This document shows, piece by piece, positions 12,159 through 24,400 of a stretch of DNA of 64,000 bases. Source of the stretch: Rhizaria sp. SCN 62-66 (taxonomy: Eukaryota > Rhizaria, unplaced); contig MEDY01000169.1 in the NCBI GenBank assembly GCA_001724265.1, forward strand, positions 21,369 to 85,368. Reading direction: 5' to 3'. The notes below the pieces were generated by a model. The model had not been told where the DNA came from and did not search any database. It was given only the letters and a program-made list of their open reading frames with translations. Position numbers and translations under genes: made by a program. Each line of letters begins with the position of its first letter. Position 1 is the first letter of the stretch.

Positions 12159-13334
12159 TTAGATCATGTCCTGGTCTGCGTTGGGCGTGAGGATGATGTT
12201 GTCAATGAGGCGTGTGGTGTTGCTCTTAACGGCCACCGCCAGCATCACCGACCGGCCGCGCTTCACACAGTCAGCGCCGGCCCCTTTAGATCCGTCCTCC
12301 TTAGACGGGATGTCTGAGAGCTCGACCCCGGTGACGCAGTCGCTGAGAAAGACGTAGTCCAAGTGTTGGAAGGGGTACTTAGCCGCGGCCTCCTGAAGCG
12401 CCGCAGTAACAGCAGCCCTCACGCCACTCACGTCGACAACGTCACTCTCAGTCTCTGCAGTAATGCCCGTGTCGGTGTCGTTGGAGCGCGGCTGTAGCTG
12501 TTGTTGTTGCTTGAGTGCAGTGTGCCATGCCTCGCGCCCTTTGAGCAGCGCCTGGTAAATCACTGGTGCGGCCGCCCTCTCCGCCTCGCTAAGGTACACG
12601 TTGCGTGACGACATGGCGAGCCCGTCGCGCTCGCGGACCGTGGGGCAGATGGTGACCGTGAGCGGCATGTTAAGGTCGCGGACGAGCTTCTGCACCATGA
12701 TGCTCTGGAGGCCGTCCTTTTGGCCGAAGAAGGCGCGGTCGGGCTGCACGATGTTGAACAGCTTCGTGACAACCGTACAGACGCCGCGGAAGAAGCCGGG
12801 GCGGCGCGTGCCTTCGCCCTTAAGATCGTCGGCACCCGCGGGGGTGACGAACATGGAGAAGTCATCGCTGTACATGGCGGCCGAGGTGGGGGCGAACACG
12901 GCGCTGGCGCCTGCGGCCGTCAGGCGCGCAATGTCGCTGTCAAAGGTCTTGGGGTATGAGTCGAAGTCGTCGGTGGGCGCGAACTGGGTCGGGTTGATAA
13001 AGATGCTCACGATCTAGACAGCGTTTTGTGCGGAATGGGTGCGTTGGAGTTAAGTGAAGATTAGGGTCAGAGAAGTTTAGGGCTGTGTTTAAGGGGACAT
13101 ACGACATCAGATATAAATATAACATCACTTTCGGATAGAATCCAACTGCTTGTTTTGATAAAGTTCGATAATTTTACGTACGACGATATCTGTGGCCTTG
13201 GCTGCAGCTCGGGCGAGCGAGGCGTGTCCGTCGTGGATGGCACCCATCGTGGGGACAAAGCCAACGGTCTTGTTCTGCGCGCGCTGCGCTGCACGCCATT
13301 TGCGCACATCCTCAACAGTGCGAAGAATCTCCAT
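12159..13334 (-). CDS. panC: Pantoate-beta-alanine ligase (pantothenate synthetase)
   Basis: Two exons, 13334-13182 and 13013-12159, encode 335 residues with a TAA stop. The enzyme joins pantoate and beta-alanine using ATP to make pantothenate (vitamin B5, a CoA precursor). Family motifs are in order: PTMGAIHDGH (residues 28-37, the HIGH-like nucleotide motif), SIFINPTQF just after the splice junction, FFGQKDGLQS, and MSSRNVYLS (the KMSKS-like loop). The length is somewhat above the bacterial ~283, mainly through a Gln-, Asp- and Thr-rich insert before the C-terminal domain. The intron (13181-13014, donor GTACGT) falls between DIV and IVSIF, inside the conserved strand, so the splice is well supported. 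The start MEILRT matches bacterial PanC starts. No clear targeting peptide is seen. Confidence 0.93.
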
Positions 13335-13701
13335 CCTGAGTTTAGCCAGCAACGATGGTCGCGATACTTTACACGAATACGCCAAAGTTGACCCCACTTT
13401 TTGTGGTCAGGCCCTAACCAAAAATCCGTTTGTGGTGGGTTGGTTGGTGGAGACTCGCGGTTCTCAAAAAGTCGATCGAGTCGCGGTTGTGTGTGTGCCT
13501 CGAGACGTTAGGAAGAAACGGCCCATGATTTGCATGGTCTACCTCTCAACGGCCTGAACGTGATTTCTGCTATTATACGATTCTGATACTGGACAGGTCA
13601 CGTTTTCTCTATTAATATAATTCCATCTTTCACAGTGACCGTCTTGCCTCACTACGCGCGTGTGATTGATTGCCCGCTTTGCACTCTAGACAGGGAGCAG
13701 T
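13335..13701. promoter_or_regulatory. Divergent promoter region, panC and WDR17-like gene
   Basis: 367 bases between two head-to-head starts, mixed composition. No motif can be assigned from sequence alone. Confidence 0.4.
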
Positions 13702-16700
13702 ATGAAGCCGACCCAGCTCGTTCCCGCAGGGTGTCCCCCGAACAAACCGCACATTTTCGGGGCATCCACTGAACGCTTTGCTTACGCTGTCGGCAAAGTC
13801 GTCTTTCTCTACGACCTAGCCTCGTTCTCCTTCATCCAACTCGCATCTGCCCACACCGTACGTGTCAAATCAAAGTTGCTTGCAATTGCACAATGGTTGT
13901 ATCTCAATGAAACAATTTGCTCTCGAAGCAAGATTTAACTATGGCAAACCTAAGAACATTTTCAACGAATGACACTCATGTTTGCTTTATTACACTCCAC
14001 TCTCGCCTTGCTTTGCCCGCTTGCCACCCCCAGAAGCCGATCTCTGCCTTGGCCTTCAGTCCCCACGCGCCCCGCACCTTCGTGACGGCCGGTCTCGACG
14101 GCCAGCTCTACCAGTGGTCCGCGGGCTCCGCCGCGCCCTGGGCGGACGGCGACGCGCCCCGTGTGGTGGCCGCGACGTCGCTGCCGGACCTGCCCATCGC
14201 ACTTGACTGGTCGCCGTCAGACCCCGCGGCCGTGGCTGTGCTGCTCCGCAACGGCAGCGTCGTCGTAGCCAGCATCGACACCAGCAAGACCGTCGCCGCC
14301 GCCGTCACCGCCAACACGAGCGCCGCCGGCGGCAGCGCGCTGGCTGCCGCTGCTGCTGCTGCTGGCGGCGCCGCTGGCAAGGACGGCTCAATGTCCCCCA
14401 TCACAAGCGCCGGCTCTGGTGCGGGCGCGAGCAGCGCTTCTGGCAGCCCTGCGACGGGGACTTCTGCCGGCGCCGGCGCCGGCGCCGCCGCTGGGGGCGT
14501 GACGCGTGGCCATGTGCGCCGCGAGTCACGCGACTCACGCGGCTTATCTTCCGCCGCGCTCGCCGCCGCCGCCGCCGCCGCGGCCGCGGCCGCGCTCGCC
14601 GACATCCCTCTGGCGGAGTACGGCACTCAGCTCGCGGCGTGGCCAGGGCTGTGGTTCACGGAGCAGCCCGCGGGCGAGCAGGCCACCGCGCTGGCCTGGT
14701 CCCACCCCTTCCCCACCGCGTCCACCACCGTCCTTACAGACGCTAACAACAACAACAGCAACAACTCTGGTAACGCGAGCAGTATGAGCGTGGCGACTGC
14801 GCTGGTCGCCGCCTCCGCCGTGCCCGCCGCGGCCCCCGCCGGCCCCGCGGGGACCTACCTGGCGATCGGGTCGGCCTCTGGCGGCGTGCGCGTGTGGTCC
14901 CGCGCCTCGGGCGCCTCGCTGGCCCTGGCCCCGCCGCCGGCCGTGGCGGGCGCGCCGGTCAGGCAGCTCGTGTGGTCGCCGGCGTCCCCCGCGCTGCTGC
15001 TGGCGTTGTACCCGGCCGGGCAGCTCGTGCTCTACAATGCGGCCACGGGCGCCGTCGAGGTGGCGTATAAACAGCAGCCGAGTAACGTGGCCAGCGCAGT
15101 CTTCGTCCCCACTCTGCCCGGAGCGTTCCTGACTTCCTCCACGAACCACACAGACGTGACGCTCTGGACCACGCAGGCAGACACGCCACAGGAGACCTTC
15201 CCGCTCTTCCCGCGCTCTCCCGGTACGTTTGCAATCAGGCTACACAAGAGAAACAAGTTTTCTCGTCGGGACAGCTTGTACAAGTCAAGACTGTCTTGGT
15301 GAGATGTCTTATTAGGAATATATATCGCGTTAGTTTTGTGATTTCGAATCTTTTTGTATTTTGTCATAACTAGGCACTTCATTTGGTGTTTTTTTCAACG
15401 TCGCTCATGTATCCCACTAAATCATTACTTTTGCTTCTTCCTGAATTGAAGGCCGCTCCGTGGCGGCGCTGCACAGCTACCCTGACCTGGCCCTGCCCCA
15501 GCGCCGCGCTGCCTGGGCCTCCGAGCTGGCCGCCTACCACTCCGCCGCCTCCGCCGCGGCTGCCGCCTCTGCCGCGGCCGTCGCCTCTGCCGCGGCCGCC
15601 TCCGCCGGCGCAGCTGGCGCCGGCTCTTCCGTAGGCCGTGGCGGCGGGACACCCAACACAGGCCGCTCGCGCAAGGAGAAGGACGCCGCCGCCGCTGCCG
15701 CGGCCGCCGCTGCCTCCGCCGCAGCCGCCGCAGCCGCAGCCGCAGCCGCAGCCGCGTCCCCCCAGTCGCCCTTCCCCCTGGCCCTCACCGCAGACGGGGC
15801 CGGAGGCGGGAGACTGTGCACGGCCGCTCCCGACGTCACGCGCTCCCGAATCCTTGTTATTGCCTCCGACGGCGCCGTCTGCGAGCTCCACTACCCTTCC
15901 GCCGCCTCGGCCGCGAAGACGGTGACGATTGCCCAGAGCACGACGCCCGCGCACTCGAGCTCCGTGTTCGACGTGGCCTTCAGCCCCACAAGCGCCGATG
16001 TTTTCGCCACGGTCTCGCACGACGGCACGGCGCGTGTGTGGGACGCGGCGACGATGCAGCCCACGGCCACGCTGCGCCTGGGGCTGCCCGTCAGCCCGCG
16101 CGAGCTGCCCGAGACCCACCCCGCCGCCGCCGTCACCGCCGCTACTGTGGGCGGCAACGCGGTGCTCAACACGGGCGCGGGCTTCGGCGCATCGAAGGTC
16201 AACAACAGCAACAACAGCGGACACGCCAATCAGCAAGAGCAGTCTCCGTTCGCGCTCACTTTTTCGCCCCGCGCGATGACGAACACAAATTCGCACAACA
16301 GCGGTACGAGTAACGCGCTTGTTAGTGCCCGCGGCAATGGCAACGGCAACGGCAGCAACTTCTCTGCGACGACGAGTTTCCTCTCGAGCACGCTCTCAGG
16401 CCTCGGCGCCGCAGCCCCGCAGAACCTCGCCAACATGCTCACCCACGGTGCGCAGAACAGCGGCTCCGGCTCGGGCTCTGCGTCTGCGCTGGCCGCGGCC
16501 CCCGGCGGCGTTGTCGCCGGTCTGGACGGCCCCGCCGCCGCGCTAGGCGCGGACGCCCAGTTCTCGCTGTCTTGGGCGCCGCCGCTGCTGCCCCACGAGG
16601 CGCGGCTGGCGACGACGACGAGCCAGGGCGAAGTGCTGCTCTGGCACTCTCAGACTGGCGCCTTGCTGGCCCGGCACACGCTCCACGCACGGCCCGCGCT

Positions 16701-19700
16701 CAAGGTGATCTGGGACCCCAGCAGCAGCGAGCGGCTCGTGTCGCTGTGCGGCGATTTATCGGTTCTGGTTTTCACGCCCGAAGGGCAGGTCACTCAGCGC
16801 CTCACCCACCCGCAAGAGGTGTACGGCGCCGACCTCACTGCGCTCGCGCCGGGGCTGCTGGCCACGGGCGCGGCCGACGGCGTCGTGCGCATCTGGGACC
16901 TCAACAGCAACAGTAACGCCAACAGCAGCGGCGGGGCGACGAGCATCGCGAGTAGCGGCCGCCCGCTGCTGGAGCTGACGGGCCATACCGCGCGTGTTTT
17001 CTGCTGCAAGTGGTCGCCCCTCGTCCGCGGGCTGCTGGCCACGTGCGGCGACGACCACACGGTCAAGATCTGGGACGTCGCCCGCGGGACTTGTCTGGCG
17101 ACGCTGACTGGCCACAGCAACAACGTCCGCGCCCTGCAGTGGAGCCACGAGGTGCCATACTTGCTCACCACGGGCGGCTGGGACGCCACGATCCGCTGCT
17201 GGGATGTCCGCGACTCGCGCTTGCTGACGACGCTGCCGTACCATCTCCAAGACGTGTACGCGCTTGCGTCCCACCCGGCCAAGCCGCTGCGCTACCTGTC
17301 TGCATCGCGCGACGGCACCGTCCGCGAGTGGACCATGCGCGACGGCGTGTTCCGCGTGCTGCACGCGCAGGCCCTTGTCGCCGGCAAGCTCGACTCGGCG
17401 CTGTTGGCCACGCCCGAGAGCGTGCTCGTCGCGCTGCCGGACGCCAGCACGCTGCTCTGCGGAGCGCAGTCCAAGGCCCTCGTCGCCGCGTCGACCGCCG
17501 CCGCCGCCGCCGCCACCGCTGCGGCGACCTCCCGTCCCAGCTCCAGCTCGAGCAGCGCCAGCGCTAGCAGCGTCAGCAGTGGCAGCTCTAGTGTGAGTGC
17601 AGAGCAGAGCGAGCAGGTGAGCAAGTTCGCTGCGCTGGCGCGCGTGCACGAGTTCTTCTCCGGCTCCCTTGCCGTGGTCAACATGTGGGCACTAGCGGCT
17701 AAACTTATCGACCCCACGCTCGCACCGACCGCGTTCTCCAACCACGTCCACTCCTGTCTCGCTACTACCAACAACAATGGCAACAACTCTATTTCCCCGC
17801 AGTCCAACGCTGTCAGCTCTGCGACTGCGAGCGCGAGTGCTTCGCAGCTGCTGACTCAGCAGGGTCAGGTGATGCACGCGAATGACGTCCGCGCGTCACT
17901 GTGGGCCAAGGTCGCCGCGCTGCGCGACGAAGCCGCCCGCGCCGTCCGCGCCGCAGCCCCCATCCCCGCCGCCTTCTCCAGCGGCGGTGGCAACAGCAGC
18001 ACAAGCGCCGCGGCGGCGACTGCGCTGGCAGCCGTGTCCCCGGCCTCTCTATTCTCCTTCTCCCCCGAGGCCCCGCTGGCGGCTCCGGTCGCCGACCCCG
18101 CCGCCGCGGCCGCACTGGCTGACGCCGCCGCCGTGTGCCTGCAACTGGGCAACCTGCTCGATTACTGCGAGATCCAGCTCCAGCTCGGCCGCTGGGAGCA
18201 CGCGCTCGCGCTCGCGCCCGCCGTGGCGCCAGCCTACTGGAAGCACCTCATGGCGCTCTACGCGGTCCGCGCCACGGCCACCAACACGGCCGACGGCGTC
18301 GCAGTGCTGACCGCCTGCGGCCGCCCCGCCGCCGCCGCCGCGTACGCAGACGCGAAGCTCGGCTCCGGCCCCGCTGGCAGCCCCTACTCCGCAAACGTCA
18401 CCTCGAACACTCTTATTGCTAGCTCGAGCTCGAGTGCGAGCGCGAGTGCTGCGAGCGTGACCGTGGGCGGCGCGTCCGGCGCCGTCAGCACGCGGCTTAA
18501 CTTTGCGCTGGGCGAGGCGATGGGCGCATTCCCGTTCCCGCTTGACGACGACGCCGCGGGCGACAGCGCCGAGCTCGCCGCGCGTTTCGCCGCGGAGCGG
18601 GAGCGCAAAGTCACGGACGAGGCGCGCGACGCGGTGCCGGTGACGCCCGCGATGCTGGCTGCTGCCGAGGCCCACGCCGCGCTGCTGCTTGCGCGCGGCT
18701 GCCCCGTCCGCGCGGCGTCGGTCTGGCTGGCAGTGTCCGAGCCCGTTAAGGCCGCGCTGGCGCTGGTGCAGGGCGACGAGCCCCTGCTGGCGGCCGCGCT
18801 GTGCGGCGCGCTGCAGCTCGAGGGCGTGGACGCTGTGTGGCGCGAGGCGGCCCGCCGCTGCGAGGCGCTCTCGCTGTGGGACGAGGCGCTGCAGTGCCTG
18901 CAGAACCTCGCCGAGCCCGGGCACGCCATCACTCTGCTGTGCGCGCGCTTCACTGGCCCCGCGCCGCGCCGCGCCGACCTCTACGCCAAGGCCGGGCTCT
19001 TCACCGTGGAGCACTACGCCACTGAGGGGCTGCGCGCCCTGGCGGACCTGCGGGGGCCTGCCGACGCCGCAGCCGCAGCCGCCGCCGCAGCAGCTGGCTC
19101 CAGGCGTGGCGGCGGGGCCGGCGGTCGCGGTCACTCTTCCTCCTCCTCAGCCGCCGCCGCCGCGGCCGCCGCCGCCGCCGCGAGCGAGGGTGCGGGCGCC
19201 GAGCTGGTTGCGCGCCGCAGCGAAGTGCTGGTACAGCTGGCGGCGGGGCTGCAGCACGCGGACGCGGCCGCCGCGGGCGTCGAGTGGCTGCAGGAGCTGC
19301 TGCAGCGGCCGCAGTGGACCTCGGCCGAGTACAAGGCCTATGCGACCCCGCTGGCGGCGCTGCCGCTGACGCCCGCCGCCGCGGCCGGAATGGGGGGCGC
19401 GGCGCCGCTGCCGCCCGCGCTGGTGCAGAGCGTCATCGCGTTCACGAGCTATCTTGCGGCGCTCGAGGCTATTGTTGCAGAGGAGACGGATCTTGTGCCT
19501 TTCCTGATGGCCGCTACCACCACGGCCGCCACCGCCGCCGCCGCCGCTGCCGCTGCCGCCGCCGCCGCCGCCAATGCCAACAACAACTCCAGCTCTAGCG
19601 GCGCTGGGAACAACAGCGGCCGCATCGGCTTGGGCAACACCGGAGGCGTCGGCCTCGGCGGCGCCCCTTCGGCCTACAGCGGCAGCAGCAACAGCGGCAA

Positions 19701-20874
19701 TAGCTTGGGAGCCGCCTCGGCCGCCGCCGCCGCCTCGGCTGCGGCCTCGTTTGAGTTCCCCGTGCCGGTCCACACGCGGCGGCTGCAGGAGGCCACGGGC
19801 GTGGCGGGTCGTAACCCCGTCTACGCACGCAAGGTCCTTTCCGCGCTGCTGTCGGACCCGCAGACCAGCGCTAAGATCAAGGCCGCCGCCGCCGCCGCCA
19901 AGAAGCCGCTGGACTCCCACCCCGCCGTCCTCGCCGCCGCCGCTGCTGCTGCCGCTGCTGCCGCCGCTGCCGCTGCCGCCGCCGCCGCCGCCGGCTCCGG
20001 GGGCTCTGGGAGTGTAAGCGACGATGAGGAGAAGGCCGGCGGCCACGGCGTCCCGCGGCTCCAGCTCAGGGCCGCCGCCAACGCCAACGCCGCTGCCTCT
20101 GCCGCCGGTGCCGGTGGTGCCGGCGCGGGGCTGCCGGCGCCGCCGCCCGCGTCCGCGTCTGCGGGTGCGTCATCTCGCCACCAACTCCTCCTGTCCGCCG
20201 CCGCCGCCGCTAACGGCAGCGGCTCCAGCGTCATCGCTGGCAGCGATCCTGCGGGGCCGTCGAACCGCGCCTTCTCGGTCAACAACGACCTCGGCGTCAT
20301 CACTCTGAGCGCGGAGAGCGGCGCCGCGTCGGCGCCAGTGCTGCTTAGGTTCGCCCCCGCGGGCTGCGCCGCGCCGTGGCCGCAGGCGCCGTGCTTTTAC
20401 GCGCCGCACCTCACGCCCGTGGCCGGCGCTACGGTTGCCAAAACGCCTTTCTCGGGCTTCGCCACCTCCGCCGGCAGCGCCAGCGCCAGCGCCGGCAGCG
20501 CCAGCGCCAGCGGCAGCAGCGCCAGTGGCAGTGACGGCGGCCCTGGCGGGTTCCTGGTTGCGGCCAGCGCCCGCGTCCCGCCCCCGCTGACGGCGCTGCA
20601 GATGACGCTGGCGGCGACGATGGGCACACTCGTCCTCTCCGCCCGCGGTGTCTCGGGCCCCATGGCCCCGCAGCAGCCGCAGCAGGGAGGTGGTCGCGGC
20701 GCGGTACCCGTCTCGGCCGCCCCCGTGTCAGCCGTGACCGGCAAGGTGGTCCTGGGCGAACCTGTCGTGTTGGAGGACGGCGTCAGCGTCGTGTCCAGGG
20801 CGGAGGCGCTGACGCTGCTGCAGCGCATGCCGCTGTCGCCCACGCTCACCGGCGCGCTCTTTGCGCTCGTGTGA
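13702..20874 (+). CDS. WDR17: WDR17-like WD40-repeat protein
   Basis: Three exons: 13702-13857, 14034-15222 and 15452-20874; 2255 residues, TGA stop. Human WDR17 is about 1300 residues, and most of the difference is Ala, Ser and Asn runs. Conserved anchors in order: the N-terminal PAGCPPNKPHIFGAS and ERFAY (residues 8-27), a first set of WD repeats, then a second propeller with KWSPLVRGLL, DDHTVKIWDV, EVPYLLTTGGWD and DVYALASHP (about residues 950-1075). An alpha-solenoid follows (CLQLGNLLDYCEIQLQLGRWEHAL, given here only as landmarks CLQLGNLLDYCE and GRWEHALALAP). The C-terminal VLEDGVSVVS and MPLSPTLTG match the end of animal WDR17. Molecular role is poorly known in any organism. Donors are both GTACGT. 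Exon 3 contains very long Ala runs from mixed GCN codons. An AATAAA follows at 20981-20986. Confidence 0.9.
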
Positions 20875-21464
20875 AGTCGTTATCGCGATCGTTTATAGTT
20901 TGAAAAGTTCTACGTTGCTTTGTTTTTGTTTAGTGGGAAAGGTCTGAGTCCCCGTGAGGGCCATGATGGAGTTATGAAACAATAAAAATATGCTTTATTT
21001 ACAATATTCGTTGTATTTTATGTTATATCTCAAATGCAGCAATGCATTGTCACGTTATAGGACTTAAATATGTACTCTTGTTGTGTTTTATGCATTTTGA
21101 CTCAACGCGCATGCTTGCATTGCGGTCGAGCTCACCTCATTCTGAGGGCTGTCTTGTTTGGTTTAATACTCGATGGGGAATCAGTCAAATCAAATGTAAA
21201 TCCCGTGGTGTATATTAAACGCAGCATGCTTATGTAATTGCAATTAAGAAATCATCTAATATCGTATCTACCCCTCTCTATGTTCCTTACTCCGATCTCA
21301 CTTTAGCCGAGACAAGCCGGACACAGACTCTCTCTCCTGCCTGTCACAGCCTTCGTCCTCACTCTCGCCGCTCATTAGCGGGCGCACTACGCTGGTTCAC
21401 TCCGCGCTTATTCTGTGGCGCAACCGCAAGAGAGTCTGACCGCTTTTGCGCGCCTCCCGACGCG
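20875..21464. other. Intergenic region with polyadenylation signal
   Basis: AT-rich spacer between two plus-strand genes. AATAAA at 20981-20986 lies 107 bases past the WDR17-like stop and is its likely polyadenylation signal. The 3' half becomes pyrimidine-rich before the next start at 21465. Confidence 0.6.
20981..20986 (+). terminator. Polyadenylation signal AATAAA
   Basis: Canonical hexamer in AT-rich DNA 107 bases after the WDR17-like stop codon. Confidence 0.6.
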
Positions 21465-24400
21465 ATGTGGCTGCGCAGCCGCTTCTACCAGAACCAGGTA
21501 CGGTGCCATCGCAAAACGTGGTGCATAGCCACTATATCGTTGTTCCAATCAGAATAACTTGGCCGGAGCGTGTTTTTTACCACTTCCTATTTGGATGCTT
21601 CGTTTTATTCTGACGAGACCTACGTTTACCATGACTCTATCCTTGTTTCTTTCTCCTGCCATCATCGATCTCACCAACACTCCCTTACCCTCCATCCATC
21701 ATATTCCTTCCTACGCACCTCGGCAATGACTGTTACGATTCCCATGACTACCACAGGTGCCGGAGTGGGGCTCTGCGTACGTCCACTACGACGACCACCT
21801 GGTTTTACTGAGCAAAATCCCCCGCGTTCAGGACGACTCCACCATCGGCCTCACCTCTGCCAAGCAAAACAACAACAACAATGCAGCGAATGGCGGGAAA
21901 CAAGGCAGCGCTGGCCTCGGCAAGCGCTCTCTCTTCGGCGACTCCTTCTTCGCCAACAACAGCGGCGGCGGCAGCAACAGGGGCTACGGCTCCCTGGGCG
22001 GCCTCTCCACTTACAGCCTGAGCCGCAGCCGCCCCCACAGCCCCATCCCCATCCCCAGCCCCAGCGCCAGCCCAAGCCTCCAGACGCGGGCCAGCCAGCT
22101 CGGCCTTGCCCTTGGCGCCGGCGGCGGCGGAGGCGGCATGCGGGGCTCTGCGGCGGCCCGGGAATTTGAGGACGAGCTGAAGGAAATCACGCGCAACAAC
22201 CCCACGGAGCGGTCGCCGCTGCTGCTGTCCCGCCGTTCACCGCGCGCGGGGCTGCGCGTCCTCGGCTCCACAGACCCCAATAATAATAACAGCATCAACA
22301 ATAGCGGTGGTAGTGGTTATACGCTTGGTCTCAGTCAAATGAACGTGAGCGGTGATGCGAGTGGCAACAGTAGGTTTGAGTTGGATTCATATCGGCCCGC
22401 CTCTGCCGGTGCCAGCTATAGCCTCAGCAGCAGCTTTCAGAATAGCAGCAGCAGCAACAACAGTGCAGTTGGCTTTACTCTCGGCGGTACTACTACTCTG
22501 AGCAGTCTGGTAAAGCCTGTGTCTAGTCTGGATACCTCGAACGCTGCGACGGCCACTGCCACTGCGACTGGCCCCGGCCTCGTCAAGCCCGCCCCGCCGT
22601 CCGTCCGCGGCAAGCGCCCTCTGGCCGACGTTGCGCCGCCGACCCGCGGACTGGCCCCGGGCACGCCGGAGCCGCACAACTGGCCCAAGCCCGCAAATAA
22701 CAACTACAACAGCAGCAATCGTGGCGGCGCCTCGTCTCGGACCGCGACGCCGAGCCACAACTCCAGCAACAACAACGCTGCGAACCGCACTATCGCTGAC
22801 GGTACTGTTTCTGCTGCCGATGCGACTGCGGCTGCGGCCGCGAGTGGGACTGAACAGGAGCACAGCAGCCCGAGCCGCGCGCTGGAGGAGAGCTTCCAGG
22901 CAGTGGCGACTGACGCGGCGACTGTTCGGCACGACTTGCTGCCTTTCCCAGCCCTTGCACTGGGGGGACACAGCTCCCCCGCCCCTCACCACCAGCACGG
23001 CGTTGGGAATGTAAGTGCCCCATTAGTCCGTGTAAGCGCCTCGGCTAACGGCAAGTCCCCCTCCAGGCCCCCCTCCAAGCCCCCCTCCAGGCCTTCCTCT
23101 AGGCCTTCCTCTCGGCCTTCATCAAGGCCTTCGTCGAGGCCTCAGTCCCCGGCACTGGCCGCTCGCTCCCAGTCCCAGTCCCAGTCTCTGCAGGCCGCGA
23201 CCCAGCAACTGTACCAGGGCTACTCCACCTCACGGTCACCAAACGCTTCACCCCGTGCGTCCCCTCGGGCCTCTCCCAGGGCCTCTCCGAGGGCGTCCCC
23301 TCGACTCATGAGTACGGCCGGTACCCAGGGGTTCTATGGCAGCACCACGCACGGCAACGGCCACGGCCACTTCGGCGGCGGTACTGCGCTGACCCCGGGG
23401 CCCGCCCAGCCCGCCCCGCTGGTGGCGGTGGCCGCGGCCGCGGCGGGGGTTGCACGGCCCCACCCGGCCGAGTCGCGCTTCTGCACACTCTACCTCTCCG
23501 ACATCACGCTCGTCGACACCTTCTTCGCCAAGACGCGGGCCATGCTCGACGCGGAGCTGGAGAAGCTGCTCGACCGCTGCCTTAGCTACCGGGAGTGGCG
23601 CTCGCAACATCAGCTCCTGGCCGAGCAGCGCGCGCTCAGCACGGGCGGCAATAGAACAGGTGGGGGCATGGGCTCCACGGGTGTTGCTCACGGTCATAAC
23701 AGCAACAACTACGGCTCCTTGTACCAAGCTGATGCGGCGTATGATTGCAACAACAGCAGCTATCAGGCTGATGATGACCAGGGCCAGGATCAGGATGATG
23801 TGGCCGTGGGCGAATACGCTGAGAACGTCTCACTGCTTCCTTCGCCTCTCGCCGCCACCTTTGACACGATCAACCTCGTTAACGACAGCGCAAAGAACCA
23901 CAACAACATCACGAGGCGTCAGCAAAACCCTGCCAACCTCACTATGAACAACACCAGCAGTAGCAACTACGCTAACCTCAGCACCAACCCCTCAGAGCCG
24001 CCGCAAGACGCGTTCGTGGACGAGGCCGAGCTCAAGAAGGGCCTCCGCCGCGCCTTCCGCGAGCTTCTTCGCGGTGTGCAGATGCTCTCCGGCTACGCGC
24101 GGCTCAACTCTGCCGCGCTGTCGGCGCTCGCGGCTGCCCACGACGAGCGGTCTCCGCTGGCGCTGGAAACCGCGCTGCTGCAGCGGGTCGATGGGGCCGA
24201 GTTCGCGCGGTCCGAGTGGTGCGACTGGGCCGAGGCGTGCCTTACCAAGGCGTACGCGACCACGTTCGACACGAGCGAGGAGCAGGCCGAAGCCGCTCTC
24301 AGGGTGACGTCGTCGTCCTCTTCGGCGGCCGACGCGGCGGCGACGACGTATAAAATCGGGTTCATCATGGGCATGAACGTGATCATGATCCTGGCGCTGC

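Noticed and set aside
16756-17649. Minus-strand frame opposite the WD repeats
   Set aside because: Shadow of the WDR17-like exon, whose WD motifs are clear.
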